From positions 170,807 through 234,806 of the forward strand of contig NZ_FNYJ01000004.1 in assembly GCF_900108875.1 (NCBI RefSeq): a DNA stretch of 64,000 nt, read 5' to 3'. Below, in pieces: positions 26,509 to 34,734 of this stretch. The notes under the pieces were generated by a model. It had not been told where the DNA came from. It did no database searches and saw only the letters and a list, made by a program, of their open reading frames with translations. The DNA comes from Pseudomonas sp. NFR16. Lineage in GTDB: Bacteria > Pseudomonadota > Gammaproteobacteria > Pseudomonadales > Pseudomonadaceae. Position 1 is the stretch's first letter; each line of letters begins with the position of its first letter. The translations under genes were made by a program, and so were the position numbers.

Positions 26509-27012
26509 TCATCGCCGTTGCCGCCACATGATGCGGCGCTGCTCGGTGTGCACGCTCTCCAGCACGGTTCGCGACGAGCCCTGAAGGCCCACGGCGGTGA
26601 CGCGGTACAACGTCCACGGCCCTTCTCCTGGCGCCACGCCTGCCGGAGTGTCAGTTTTGCCTAAGTGCTGAATGCCATAGAAGCCGCCGTTCGCCGCAAC
26701 CCACTCTATGCCGGACCCACCGGCAGAACCGCCACTGACCAGCGTCAATGCCTCTGGCGGCGGCAAACAGCTGGCGGCAGTCGAGCATTGCTCACGCTCG
26801 AAACCGGGTCGGGTGACCGTGGCCTCGGCAATCCGCAGGATTGCTTCGGCGGACTGGAACGAGGCGACGTTCAGTCTGAGGCTGCCCGCGACCTTCTCCT
26901 GAAGCGTGGCGTTCTGCATCGACGACGTCGCCAACAGCGTCAGCATCAGCAGAAACACCAGACTGACGATCAATACGACGCCCCGTTGGGCACGCATCTT
27001 CAAGCCGCTCAC
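26509..27012 (-). CDS. PilX-like minor pilin (minus-strand cluster)
   Basis: A 167-residue protein with the PilX signature: QRG-VVLIVSLVFLLMLTLLATSSMQ, then KVAGSLRLNVASFQSAEAILR. It lacks Glu at +5, like the plus-strand PilX. It starts at GTG overlapping the stop of the upstream pilW-like gene; a second in-frame ATG lies 15 bases inside. Confidence 0.85.
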   Translation of the reverse strand: MSGLKMRAQRGVVLIVSLVFLLMLTLLATSSMQNATLQEKVAGSLRLNVASFQSAEAILRIAEATVTRPGFEREQCSTAASCLPPPEALTLVSGGSAGGSGIEWVAANGGFYGIQHLGKTDTPAGVAPGEGPWTLYRVTAVGLQGSSRTVLESVHTEQRRIMWRQRR

Positions 27013-27710
27013 CCAAGCCGGTTGCGAACAGCCGCAACCACGCTGAAGGTCTGCTCCGGCATCCGGGCGTCGGGGTCGAACAGCGTGAGCGTCAGGCGTA
27101 CGCTGCGTATCAAGGCGCTGTCGGCGTCGGCCACATAGCGCGCGACGCTTTGCTGATCGCGGGAGTGGGCCACGCCGAAGAGCACGCTGAACGCGCGAAC
27201 GTGACTGATCAACGGTTGCCCGTTCAGCGCCAGTTCGCCACGCGCCTTGTTGAACTGATAGACCTGTCGGCGGATTGGCAGCGCCAGCTCACCCGCCGCC
27301 ACCCCGGGCGCCTTGCCACTGGAATATGCCGTCGCAGCCGACACGCAGTCCGTGTGCACCACCCAGGTGTGCCAGGCCCCACCACCTTCAACCGCAGCGG
27401 TCGCCAGCGTCAGCGAACGTCGGTTAGCGTCCCACCTGACAGGCTCGTCAAACGCCTCTGAAAAACTGCCGCCGTTGCTGGCATCCGTCACGTTCGACAG
27501 GCAGCCGAACATGCCGGCAAGGCTGATTTCCCGCACGATTTTACTGAGGATGAAACGGGCATCTTCCTGCATGGCCGCCGAAGACGTCTGACTCAAGTAG
27601 GTGCTTTTGGCGCTGACGAATACCTGCATCAGGGCCAACGACATGACCAGCCCCAGCACCAGCGCCAAGAGGATTTCCACCAGCCCGAATCCTTTCACCC
27701 GCGCCTTCAT
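27009..27710 (-). CDS. PilW-like minor pilin (minus-strand cluster)
   Basis: A 233-residue prepilin: MKARVKG-FGLVEILLALVLGLVMSLALMQVF with Glu at +5, followed by the PilW-type segment QEDARFILSKIVREISLAGMFGC. It overlaps the upstream pilV-like gene by ATGA and the downstream pilX-like gene by GTGA. Translation of the whole set is therefore coupled. Confidence 0.86.
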   Translation of the reverse strand: MKARVKGFGLVEILLALVLGLVMSLALMQVFVSAKSTYLSQTSSAAMQEDARFILSKIVREISLAGMFGCLSNVTDASNGGSFSEAFDEPVRWDANRRSLTLATAAVEGGGAWHTWVVHTDCVSAATAYSSGKAPGVAAGELALPIRRQVYQFNKARGELALNGQPLISHVRAFSVLFGVAHSRDQQSVARYVADADSALIRSVRLTLTLFDPDARMPEQTFSVVAAVRNRLG

Positions 27711-28162
27711 GGTCGCGCTCCCGGCTCTGCGCCAACCCTGCTGCTCAGCGTCCAGGTCTGCGTGTCTGCCATGTCCTGCCCGGCTCGGGAGTCGTTCCAG
27801 GTCAGTGTCATGCGCACCGACGAGCCTTGGTGCGCAATGCTGGCTTGAGCATCGTCGCCCAGCCGTTGCCGCAACTGGGTGGCGAAATCGAACAGGTCCT
27901 GATCGCGAGGCACATCAGGATTTTCGGTGACGGGGGCCTGGTCCAGCGAGGCCAGCGCGTAATTGCCCTCAGGGTTGGCGCGCATGCGCTCGAATAAGTC
28001 ATGGGCAATGAAACTGACCTGCAGGCTGCGCGCCGAGCTGTCGGTGTATTTCAGCGCGCCGAGCTGCAGCATCGCGCCCCCCAGTACGCCGAGGCTGAGA
28101 ATCAACAGTGCGACCAGAACCTCAATCAACGTCATCCCTGTCTGACTCGATGCTGCCTGCAT
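27707..28162 (-). CDS. PilV-like minor pilin (minus-strand cluster)
   Basis: A 151-residue prepilin: leader MQAASSQTG, then MTLIEVLVALLILSLGVLGG with Glu at +5 and a short PilV-type head. GGAGG lies seven bases before the ATG. It is the first gene of the minus-strand operon and is divergent from fimT, with 168 bp between them that must carry both promoters. Confidence 0.86.
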   Translation of the reverse strand: MQAASSQTGMTLIEVLVALLILSLGVLGGAMLQLGALKYTDSSARSLQVSFIAHDLFERMRANPEGNYALASLDQAPVTENPDVPRDQDLFDFATQLRQRLGDDAQASIAHQGSSVRMTLTWNDSRAGQDMADTQTWTLSSRVGAEPGARP

Positions 28163-28330
28163 TCAACACCTCCAAATCCCTGTGCAGCCCCCAGTGAAGT
28201 CGACACACGGAAACTTGCCCGATGGATGTGTAACGGCGGCTTGCGGACATATCGGCTGACACCCTCGGGGTTGCCAGGGCAACGGCAGTGACGTCTGCTT
28301 GGGCGCGCCACGGTCAGGGAGATCGGTCAC

Positions 28331-28834
28331 ATGAAGCAACGAGGTCTGACGCTCATCGAGCTGCTTGCAGGACTGCTCATGCTCGGGATTCTGGCGACGC
28401 TTGCGATCCCCGCATTCGGCGCGCTGGTCGATTCACAGCGACGGCAGGACACCGCCCATCAGTTGGCGAGCGGGCTGCGAATGGCGCGCTCCGAAGCCAT
28501 CGTGCGCAGTCAGCCGGTGATCATGCAGGCACTGGAGAATGACTGGAGCCGAGGCTGGCAGGTTTTCGTGGATAACAATCAGAATCAGTTTCGCGACGAT
28601 GATGAAACGTTGCTGGCCGAGAACGCAGGCCAGCGCAACGTCAGGGTGGTGGGCAACAGCAAGGTGATGACGCGCATCGGTTTCGACAACACCGGGCGCT
28701 TGCTCAATAACGCTAACGGCACGCTGGCGGTGTGCTTAAAAGAATCAGCCGCCAGCCATTATCAGGTAGCGATCGCCGTTACCGGGCGGGTCAACCTGCG
28801 CAAAGAGGGTTTCACCCGTGACCCGTGCGCATGA
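28331..28834 (+). CDS. fimT: Minor pilin FimT (GspH domain)
   Basis: A 167-residue prepilin with a very short leader: MKQRG-LTLIELLAGLLMLGILATLAIPAFGALV, Glu at +5. A GspH/FimT head follows with the typical LRMARSEAIVRSQPV and a late Cys pair. AGGGAG precedes the start. It is divergent from the minus-strand pilV-like gene and convergent with ispH. It is probably the prepilin partner of the minus-strand set. Confidence 0.86.
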   Translation: MKQRGLTLIELLAGLLMLGILATLAIPAFGALVDSQRRQDTAHQLASGLRMARSEAIVRSQPVIMQALENDWSRGWQVFVDNNQNQFRDDDETLLAENAGQRNVRVVGNSKVMTRIGFDNTGRLLNNANGTLAVCLKESAASHYQVAIAVTGRVNLRKEGFTRDPCA

Positions 28835-28840
28835 CGCCGG

Positions 28841-29788
28841 TTACTGAACCTGCTTGACGCGCAGTTCCTTGGGCATCGAGAACGTGATGTTTTCTTCACG
28901 TCCCGCCAGCTCGTCGGCCCCTGTCGCACCCCACTCGTGCAGCTGCTGGATCACGCCGCGCACCAGCACTTCCGGAGCCGATGCACCTGCCGTGATGCCG
29001 ATGCGCTCGACACCGTCGAACCAGCTGCGCTGCATGTCTTCGGCGCCGTCGATCAAATAGGCCGGAGTCGCCATGCGCTCGGCCAGTTCGCGAAGACGGT
29101 TGGAGTTGGAGCTGTTTGGACTGCCGACCACCAGCACGACGTCGCACTCGTCAGCCAGTTGCTTGACCGCGTCCTGACGGTTCTGGGTGGCGTAACAAAT
29201 GTCGTCCTTGCGAGGACCGCCGATCGCCGGAAAACGCGACCGAAGGGCGTCGATGACCCGACTGGTGTCGTCCATGGACAGCGTCGTCTGGGTCACGAAC
29301 GCCAGTTTCTCGGGGTTGCGCACATTGAGCCTGGCGACATCGTCCTCATCCTCGACCAGATAGATCGCGCCGCCATTGCTGGCGTCGTACTGCCCCATCG
29401 TGCCTTCCACTTCAGGATGGCCTTCGTGCCCGATCAGGATGCATTCGCGCCCGTCACGGCTGTAGCGTGCGACCTCGATGTGAACCTTGGTGACCAGTGG
29501 GCATGTGGCGTCGAACACCTTCAAGCCACGGCCGGCGGCTTCGCTGCGCACCGCCTGGGACACGCCGTGGGCGCTGAAAATGACGATGACGTCGTCAGGC
29601 ACCTGATCCAGCTCTTCGACGAACACCGCGCCACGGCTGCGCAGGTCTTCGACGACGAATTTGTTATGAACCACTTCATGACGCACGTAGATCGGCGGGC
29701 CAAACACTTCCAGCGCGCGATTGACGATTTCGATCGCACGGTCCACCCCGGCACAGAATCCACGTGGGTTGGCGAGCTTGATTTGCAT
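28841..29788 (-). CDS. ispH: 4-hydroxy-3-methylbut-2-enyl diphosphate reductase IspH
   Basis: A 315-residue iron-sulfur enzyme catalysing the last step of the MEP isoprenoid pathway, giving IPP and DMAPP. The three cluster ligands fall at the same positions as in E. coli: C12 (NPRGFC), C96 (DATCPLVTK) and C197 (DDICYAT). The PNSSNS diphosphate motif is also present. I start at the ATG at 29788 (MQIKLANPRG), which has GAGG nearby; an upstream in-frame start gives eight extra residues. It follows the fkpB-lspA-ileS-ribF genes on the same strand. Confidence 0.96.
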   Translation of the reverse strand: MQIKLANPRGFCAGVDRAIEIVNRALEVFGPPIYVRHEVVHNKFVVEDLRSRGAVFVEELDQVPDDVIVIFSAHGVSQAVRSEAAGRGLKVFDATCPLVTKVHIEVARYSRDGRECILIGHEGHPEVEGTMGQYDASNGGAIYLVEDEDDVARLNVRNPEKLAFVTQTTLSMDDTSRVIDALRSRFPAIGGPRKDDICYATQNRQDAVKQLADECDVVLVVGSPNSSNSNRLRELAERMATPAYLIDGAEDMQRSWFDGVERIGITAGASAPEVLVRGVIQQLHEWGATGADELAGREENITFSMPKELRVKQVQ

Positions 29789-29826
29789 GATGTGCCTCGT
29801 ATCTACGCGCAATGAAACATAAAAAC

Positions 29827-29852
29827 GAAAAGGCCCCGAGCCATGTCGGGGC
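29827..29852 (-). terminator. Hairpin between fkpB and ispH
   Basis: On the minus strand GGCCCCGACATGGCTCGGGGCC is followed by TTTTCGTTTTT, 19 bp after the fkpB stop. It would end or attenuate the ribF-ileS-lspA-fkpB transcript before ispH. Confidence 0.7.
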
Positions 29853-29870
29853 CACAGACTCCCTGATGTC

Positions 29871-30338
29871 TCAGAGCGCCCTCACCTCGAAGATTTCCAC
29901 TTCGAAGGTCAACGTTTTGCCGGACAGCGGATGGTTGAAATCAACGGTGACCTGTTCATCGTCGAACGCCTTCACCACACCTGGCAATTCAGTATTGGCC
30001 GCATCGTTGAAGATCACCAGCAGCCCTTCGGCCAGCTCCATGTTCTGGAACTGCGAGCGGGGCATGATCTGCACGTTCTGCGGGTTAGGTTGACCGAAGG
30101 CGTTTTCCGGCTGGACCTGGAGGGTGCGCTTGTCACCGGCCTTGAAGCCGAAGATGAGCGCCTCGAAGCCAGGCAGCAGGCTGCCGTCGCCGACTTTGAA
30201 GGTGGCCGGCGCCTTGTCGAACGTACTGTCGACCGTGTCGCCATTCTCCAGGTGCAGCGCGAAATGCAGCGTGACTTCCGTGTTCTGACCGATGCGTGTT
30301 TCCTGTGCAGCGTTGTCGGTCATCGACTGTTCAGTCAT
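29871..30338 (-). CDS. fkpB: FKBP-type peptidyl-prolyl isomerase FkpB (SlpA)
   Basis: A 155-residue SlyD-like FKBP isomerase. The FKBP core (VTLHFALHLENGDTVDSTF, GDGSLLPGFEALIFGFKAGDK) is interrupted by an insert-in-flap domain (about residues 85-140), with PRSQFQ as the flap edge. It lacks the His-rich metal tail of SlyD, which points to FkpB. The ATG at 30338 overlaps the end of lspA and has GGAG nine bases upstream. The linkage to lspA and ispH is conserved in proteobacteria. Confidence 0.92.
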   Translation of the reverse strand: MTEQSMTDNAAQETRIGQNTEVTLHFALHLENGDTVDSTFDKAPATFKVGDGSLLPGFEALIFGFKAGDKRTLQVQPENAFGQPNPQNVQIMPRSQFQNMELAEGLLVIFNDAANTELPGVVKAFDDEQVTVDFNHPLSGKTLTFEVEIFEVRAL

Positions 30339-30843
30339 TGACGGTTTCTCCAGTTTTCTTGCTCTTGAACATGTCCAGAGCAAGCATGATCGCGCCGACG
30401 GTGATGGCGCTGTCCGCGACATTGAAGGCCGGGAAGCCGTGTTCTTTCCAATGCACGAAGATGAAATCTATGACGTGGCCGATGAAGATCCGGTCGTAAA
30501 GATTGCCGAGCGCTCCGCCCAGTACGAGGGCGAGGGCAATCGCAAGCCAGGTCTCGTGACGCCCCAGGCGCTTGAGCCAGACGATCAGCACAATGCTCAC
30601 CACCACGGCGATCAGCGCGAACAGCCAGCGCTGCCAGCCGGAACTGTCGGCCAGAAAACTGAACGCAGCGCCCGTGTTGTAAGCCAGCATCCAACTGAAG
30701 TAATCAGGAAGGATGACGATCTGCTCATACAACTCCAGGCGATTCTCGAAGTAGAACTTGCTGGCCTGGTCAATGACCACGACCAGCACGCTCAACCACA
30801 GCCAGCTCAAGCGGCCCATACGGCCAGCCGACGCGTTAGGCAT
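30331..30843 (-). CDS. lspA: Lipoprotein signal peptidase LspA
   Basis: A 170-residue inner-membrane aspartyl peptidase (signal peptidase II) with four membrane helices. It removes the signal peptide from prolipoproteins such as BamD and the DUF4136 lipoproteins here. Both catalytic Asp motifs are visible: GNLYDRI and FNVADSAITVG. VIDQASK and the YNTGAAFSFL segment are family-typical. The ATG at 30843 overlaps the ileS stop by eight bases. Confidence 0.95.
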   Translation of the reverse strand: MPNASAGRMGRLSWLWLSVLVVVIDQASKFYFENRLELYEQIVILPDYFSWMLAYNTGAAFSFLADSSGWQRWLFALIAVVVSIVLIVWLKRLGRHETWLAIALALVLGGALGNLYDRIFIGHVIDFIFVHWKEHGFPAFNVADSAITVGAIMLALDMFKSKKTGETVND

Positions 30844-33667
30844 AGTGACGGACCTCGCCAGCACCGCTGATGTTGTCGACACAACGACCGCAGATTTCCG
30901 GATGCTCGGCGTGAACGCCGACGTCCTCGCGGAAGTGCCAGCAACGTGCGCACTTGGTGTAACCGGACTTGACCACCTTGAGCTTCAAGCCGGCCACTTC
31001 GGTGACCACGGCATCGGCCGGTGCGCTGACGAACGGCGCAACGCTGGCCTTGGAGGTGATCAGTACGAAACGCAGTTCGTCACCGAGCTTGCCCAGATCG
31101 GCGGTCAGGTCGTCTTCAGCATAAAGGGTCACTTCAGCCTGCAGGTTGCCACCGATGGCTTTCGCCGCCCGCTGGTTTTCCAGTTCCTTGTTGACCGCGG
31201 TCTTGACCGCCATGATCCGATCCCAGTAGGCGCGGTCCAGCTCGAAGCCTTCCGGCAGCTCGCTCAGGCCTTCATACCAGGTGTTGAGCATCACCGACTC
31301 GTTGCGTTCGCCCGGCATGTATTGCCACAGCTCGTCCGCAGTGAATGCCAGGATTGGCGCGATCCAGCGCACCAGCGCTTCGGAGATATGGAACAACGCG
31401 GTCTGGCAGGAACGACGCGCCTTGCTGTCGGCGCCGGTGGTGTACTGGCGGTCCTTGATGATGTCCAGATAAAAGCCGCCCAGCTCCTGCACGCAGAAGT
31501 TGTGCACTTTGGAATAGACGTTCCAGAAGCGGTATTCGCTGTAATGCTCTTCCAGTTCACGCTGCAGCAACAGGGTGCGATCCACCGCCCAGCGATCCAG
31601 CGCCAGCATCTCATCGGCAGGCAGCAGGTCGGTGGCCGGATTGAAACCGGTCAGGTTCGAGAGCAGGAAACGTGCAGTGTTGCGGATACGACGGTATGCA
31701 TCGGCGCTGCGCTGCAGGATGGTTTCCGACACGGCCATTTCGCCCGAGTAATCGGTGGCCGATACCCACAGACGCATGATGTCGGCGCCCAGCGTGTCGT
31801 TGACCTTTTGCGGCGCAATGACGTTGCCCAGCGATTTGGACATCTTGCGGCCGTTCTCGTCGACCGTGAAGCCGTGGGTGAGCAGTTCGCGATACGGCGC
31901 ATGCCCGTCGATCGCACTGCCGGTCAGCAGCGAAGAGTGGAACCAGCCGCGATGCTGGTCCGAACCTTCCAGATACAGGTCGGCGCGAGGACCGGTCTCG
32001 TGGCCCATCGGATGCGAACCGCGCAGAACGTGCCAGTGCGTGGTGCCCGAATCGAACCAGACGTCCAGGGTGTCGGAAATCTTGTCGTACTGCGAGGCTT
32101 CGTCGCCCAGCAGTTCAGCGGCGTCCATCTTGAACCAGGCTTCGATGCCTTCGTTCTCGACGCGCTTGGCGACTTCTTCCATCAGCTCGACGGTGCGTGG
32201 GTGCAGCTCGCCGCTCTCCTTGTTCAGGAAAAACGGGATCGGCACGCCCCAGTTGCGCTGACGGGAGATGCACCAGTCCGGACGGTTGGCGATCATCGAA
32301 TGCAGGCGCGCCTGGCCCCAGGCCGGCACGAACCTGGTTTCTTCGATGGCCTTGACTGCGCGGTTGCGCAGGGTGTCACCCGAAGTCGGCTGCTTGTCCA
32401 TGCCCACGAACCACTGCGCAGTGGCGCGGTAGATCAGCGGCGTTTTGTGGCGCCAGCAATGCATGTAACTGTGGGAAATGGTTTCGGTATGCAACAGCGA
32501 ACCGACTTCCTGCAGTTTTTCGATGATGGCCGGGTTGGCTTTCCAGATGAACTGGCCGCCGAAGAACTCGAGCGATTGCGCGTAGACGCCATTGCTCTGA
32601 ACCGGGGTCAGGATGTCGTCATTGACCATGCCGTAGCGCTTGCAGGTCACGAAGTCGTCTTCGCCGTAAGCGGGCGCGGAATGCACGACGCCTGTGCCGG
32701 CGCCCAGTTCGACGTATTCAGCCAGATACACCGGCGACAGACGATCGTAGAACGGGTGGCGGAAATTGATCAGTTCCAGGGCCGAACCTGGAGCGGTGGC
32801 CAGCACCGTGCCTTCGAGGTTCCAGCGCTTGAGGCAGGCTTCGACCAGCTCTTCGGCCAACACCAGCAGGCGCTCACCGGTATCGACCAGCGCGTAGTTG
32901 AACTCGGGATGAACGTTAAGCGCCTGGTTCGCCGGGATGGTCCACGGGGTGGTGGTCCAGATCACGATCGCGGCGGGTTTGCTCAGGCTCGGCAGGCCGA
33001 ACGCGGCGGCGAGCTTGTCGGCGTCTGCGATCGGGAAGGCAACGTCGATGGTCGACGACTTCTTGTCCTGATATTCGACTTCGGCTTCGGCCAGTGCCGA
33101 CGCGCAGTCGAAGCACCAGTTGACGGGCTTCAGGCCCTTGAACACGAAACCGTGCTTGACCATTTCCGCCAGCGCGCGGATTTCTCCGGCTTCGTTGGTG
33201 AAGTCCATGGTGCGATACGGATTGGCCCAGTCGCCCAGCACACCCAGACGGATGAACTCGGACTTCTGGCCTTCGATCTGCTCGGCCGCGTAAGCACGGC
33301 ACAGTTCGCGGGTCTTGTCCGCAGGCAGGTTCTTGCCGTGGGTGACCTCGACCTTGTGCTCGATCGGCAGACCGTGGCAGTCCCAACCCGGAACATAAGG
33401 CGCGTCGAAGCCCGAAAGGGTCTTCGAACGGACGATCATGTCCTTGAGAATCTTGTTGACCGCATGACCGATGTGGATGTTGCCGTTGGCGTACGGAGGG
33501 CCGTCGTGCAAGACGAACTTTGGACGATCCTTGCCAATTTCACGCAGCTTCTGGTACAGGCCAATGCTGTCCCAGCGCTGCAGAGTTTGCGGCTCGCGCT
33601 GGGGCAGGCCGGCCTTCATCGGGAAGGCGGTGTCCGGAAGATTAAGCGTGGCTTTGTAGTCGGTCAT
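30836..33667 (-). CDS. ileS: Isoleucyl-tRNA synthetase
   Basis: A 943-residue class I aminoacyl-tRNA synthetase. HIGH (residues 65-68, NIHIGH) and KMSKS (GRKMSKSLGN, about 600) form the ATP site. A CP1 editing domain lies between them, and a C-terminal zinc knuckle has CARC and CGRC. I start at the ATG giving MTDYKATLNLP; upstream in-frame codons run into ribF. It lies 13 bases after ribF and overlaps lspA. Confidence 0.97.
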   Translation of the reverse strand: MTDYKATLNLPDTAFPMKAGLPQREPQTLQRWDSIGLYQKLREIGKDRPKFVLHDGPPYANGNIHIGHAVNKILKDMIVRSKTLSGFDAPYVPGWDCHGLPIEHKVEVTHGKNLPADKTRELCRAYAAEQIEGQKSEFIRLGVLGDWANPYRTMDFTNEAGEIRALAEMVKHGFVFKGLKPVNWCFDCASALAEAEVEYQDKKSSTIDVAFPIADADKLAAAFGLPSLSKPAAIVIWTTTPWTIPANQALNVHPEFNYALVDTGERLLVLAEELVEACLKRWNLEGTVLATAPGSALELINFRHPFYDRLSPVYLAEYVELGAGTGVVHSAPAYGEDDFVTCKRYGMVNDDILTPVQSNGVYAQSLEFFGGQFIWKANPAIIEKLQEVGSLLHTETISHSYMHCWRHKTPLIYRATAQWFVGMDKQPTSGDTLRNRAVKAIEETRFVPAWGQARLHSMIANRPDWCISRQRNWGVPIPFFLNKESGELHPRTVELMEEVAKRVENEGIEAWFKMDAAELLGDEASQYDKISDTLDVWFDSGTTHWHVLRGSHPMGHETGPRADLYLEGSDQHRGWFHSSLLTGSAIDGHAPYRELLTHGFTVDENGRKMSKSLGNVIAPQKVNDTLGADIMRLWVSATDYSGEMAVSETILQRSADAYRRIRNTARFLLSNLTGFNPATDLLPADEMLALDRWAVDRTLLLQRELEEHYSEYRFWNVYSKVHNFCVQELGGFYLDIIKDRQYTTGADSKARRSCQTALFHISEALVRWIAPILAFTADELWQYMPGERNESVMLNTWYEGLSELPEGFELDRAYWDRIMAVKTAVNKELENQRAAKAIGGNLQAEVTLYAEDDLTADLGKLGDELRFVLITSKASVAPFVSAPADAVVTEVAGLKLKVVKSGYTKCARCWHFREDVGVHAEHPEICGRCVDNISGAGEVRHYA

Positions 33668-33680
33668 TTCAAGCTCTAAG

Positions 33681-34616
33681 TTAGCGGTTGACCATGCCCC
33701 AATGGGCACGGGCGGCAGCGACATCCGCATCGATCGCCGTCTTCAGCGCCTCAAGGGAGGCGAAACGCTGCTCATCACGCAGCTTTTGGTGGAATACCAC
33801 CGTCAAGCGCCGGCCATAGATATCGCCGGCAAAATCCAGAAGGTGAATCTCAAGGTGAGGACGTCCGTCCCCTGCCACGGTCGGGCGCACGCCGATGTTG
33901 GCGACGCCGGGCCATACCTTGCCGTCGATTTCGGCACTGACCAGATAGACACCGGTCAACGGCACGCGACGACGCTTCAATTGCACGTTGGCTGTAGGCG
34001 TGCCCAGCTGGCGCGCCAGTTTCTGCCCATGCAGCACACGTCCGGAAATCTCGAACGGTCGGCCCAACAGACGCGCGGCCAACGCGAAATCGGCGGCAGC
34101 CAGGGCGTTGCGGACCTGAGTGCTGCTGACACGGCCGCCGTCGATCTCCACGGTCTGCGCCGCTTCGACGGTGAATCCCTTTTGCGCGCCGACCTTCATC
34201 AGAAAGTCGAAATCGCCGACCCGATCACAGCCAAATCGGAAGTCGTCACCCACTTCCAGGTGTTTCACACCCAAGCCGTCTATCAGCACCGTGTCGACGA
34301 ACTCGGCGGCGCTGAGCTTGCTCAGGCGCTGGTTGAACGCCAGACACAACACCAGATCGACGCCCTCGGCGGCGAGCAGATCGAGCTTGTCACGCAGCCG
34401 GGCCAGACGCGCAGGAGCGGTCTCGGGCGCGAAGAACTCACGCGGCTGCGGTTCGAAGATCACCACGCAACTGGGCAGGCCCAACTCCACGGCACGCTCA
34501 CGCAGTCGCGCCAGAATAGCCTGGTGACCACGGTGAACACCGTCGAAATTGCCAATGGTGGCGACGCAGCCCCGATGCTGGGGGCGCAGATTGTGAAGGC
34601 CTCGAACCAGCTGCAT
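33681..34616 (-). CDS. ribF: Bifunctional riboflavin kinase / FAD synthetase RibF
   Basis: A 311-residue enzyme making FMN and then FAD. The N-terminal adenylyltransferase domain has GNFDGVHRGHQAIL and VGDDFRFGCDR. The C-terminal kinase domain has GRVLHGQKLARQLGTPTANV. I start at MQLVRGLHNLRPQHRG, the usual Pseudomonas N-terminus; in-frame ATGs lie 21 and 39 bases further upstream. It begins the ribF-ileS-lspA-fkpB series, 118 bp downstream of murJ. Confidence 0.95.
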   Translation of the reverse strand: MQLVRGLHNLRPQHRGCVATIGNFDGVHRGHQAILARLRERAVELGLPSCVVIFEPQPREFFAPETAPARLARLRDKLDLLAAEGVDLVLCLAFNQRLSKLSAAEFVDTVLIDGLGVKHLEVGDDFRFGCDRVGDFDFLMKVGAQKGFTVEAAQTVEIDGGRVSSTQVRNALAAADFALAARLLGRPFEISGRVLHGQKLARQLGTPTANVQLKRRRVPLTGVYLVSAEIDGKVWPGVANIGVRPTVAGDGRPHLEIHLLDFAGDIYGRRLTVVFHQKLRDEQRFASLEALKTAIDADVAAARAHWGMVNR

Positions 34617-34734
34617 AACGCGCTTCTTGCTCATAAAGTGGCCGATTATAACCACACACCGTCGTCAACGACAGGCGACAGATCCGGGCAAACCGCAACA
34701 ATCGACGTTAACCGGCAAAAACCGACGACTGATC

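Noticed and set aside
28163..28330. Sigma-54 promoters for the pilin genes
   Set aside because: I looked for TGGCAC-N5-TTGC in the pilV-like/fimT gap and upstream of fimU. Only badly spaced partial matches were found.
30758..33679. A 973-residue open frame on the plus strand opposite ileS
   Set aside because: It is the GC-rich antisense shadow of ileS, with no recognisable motif and His/Gln/Arg-rich composition.
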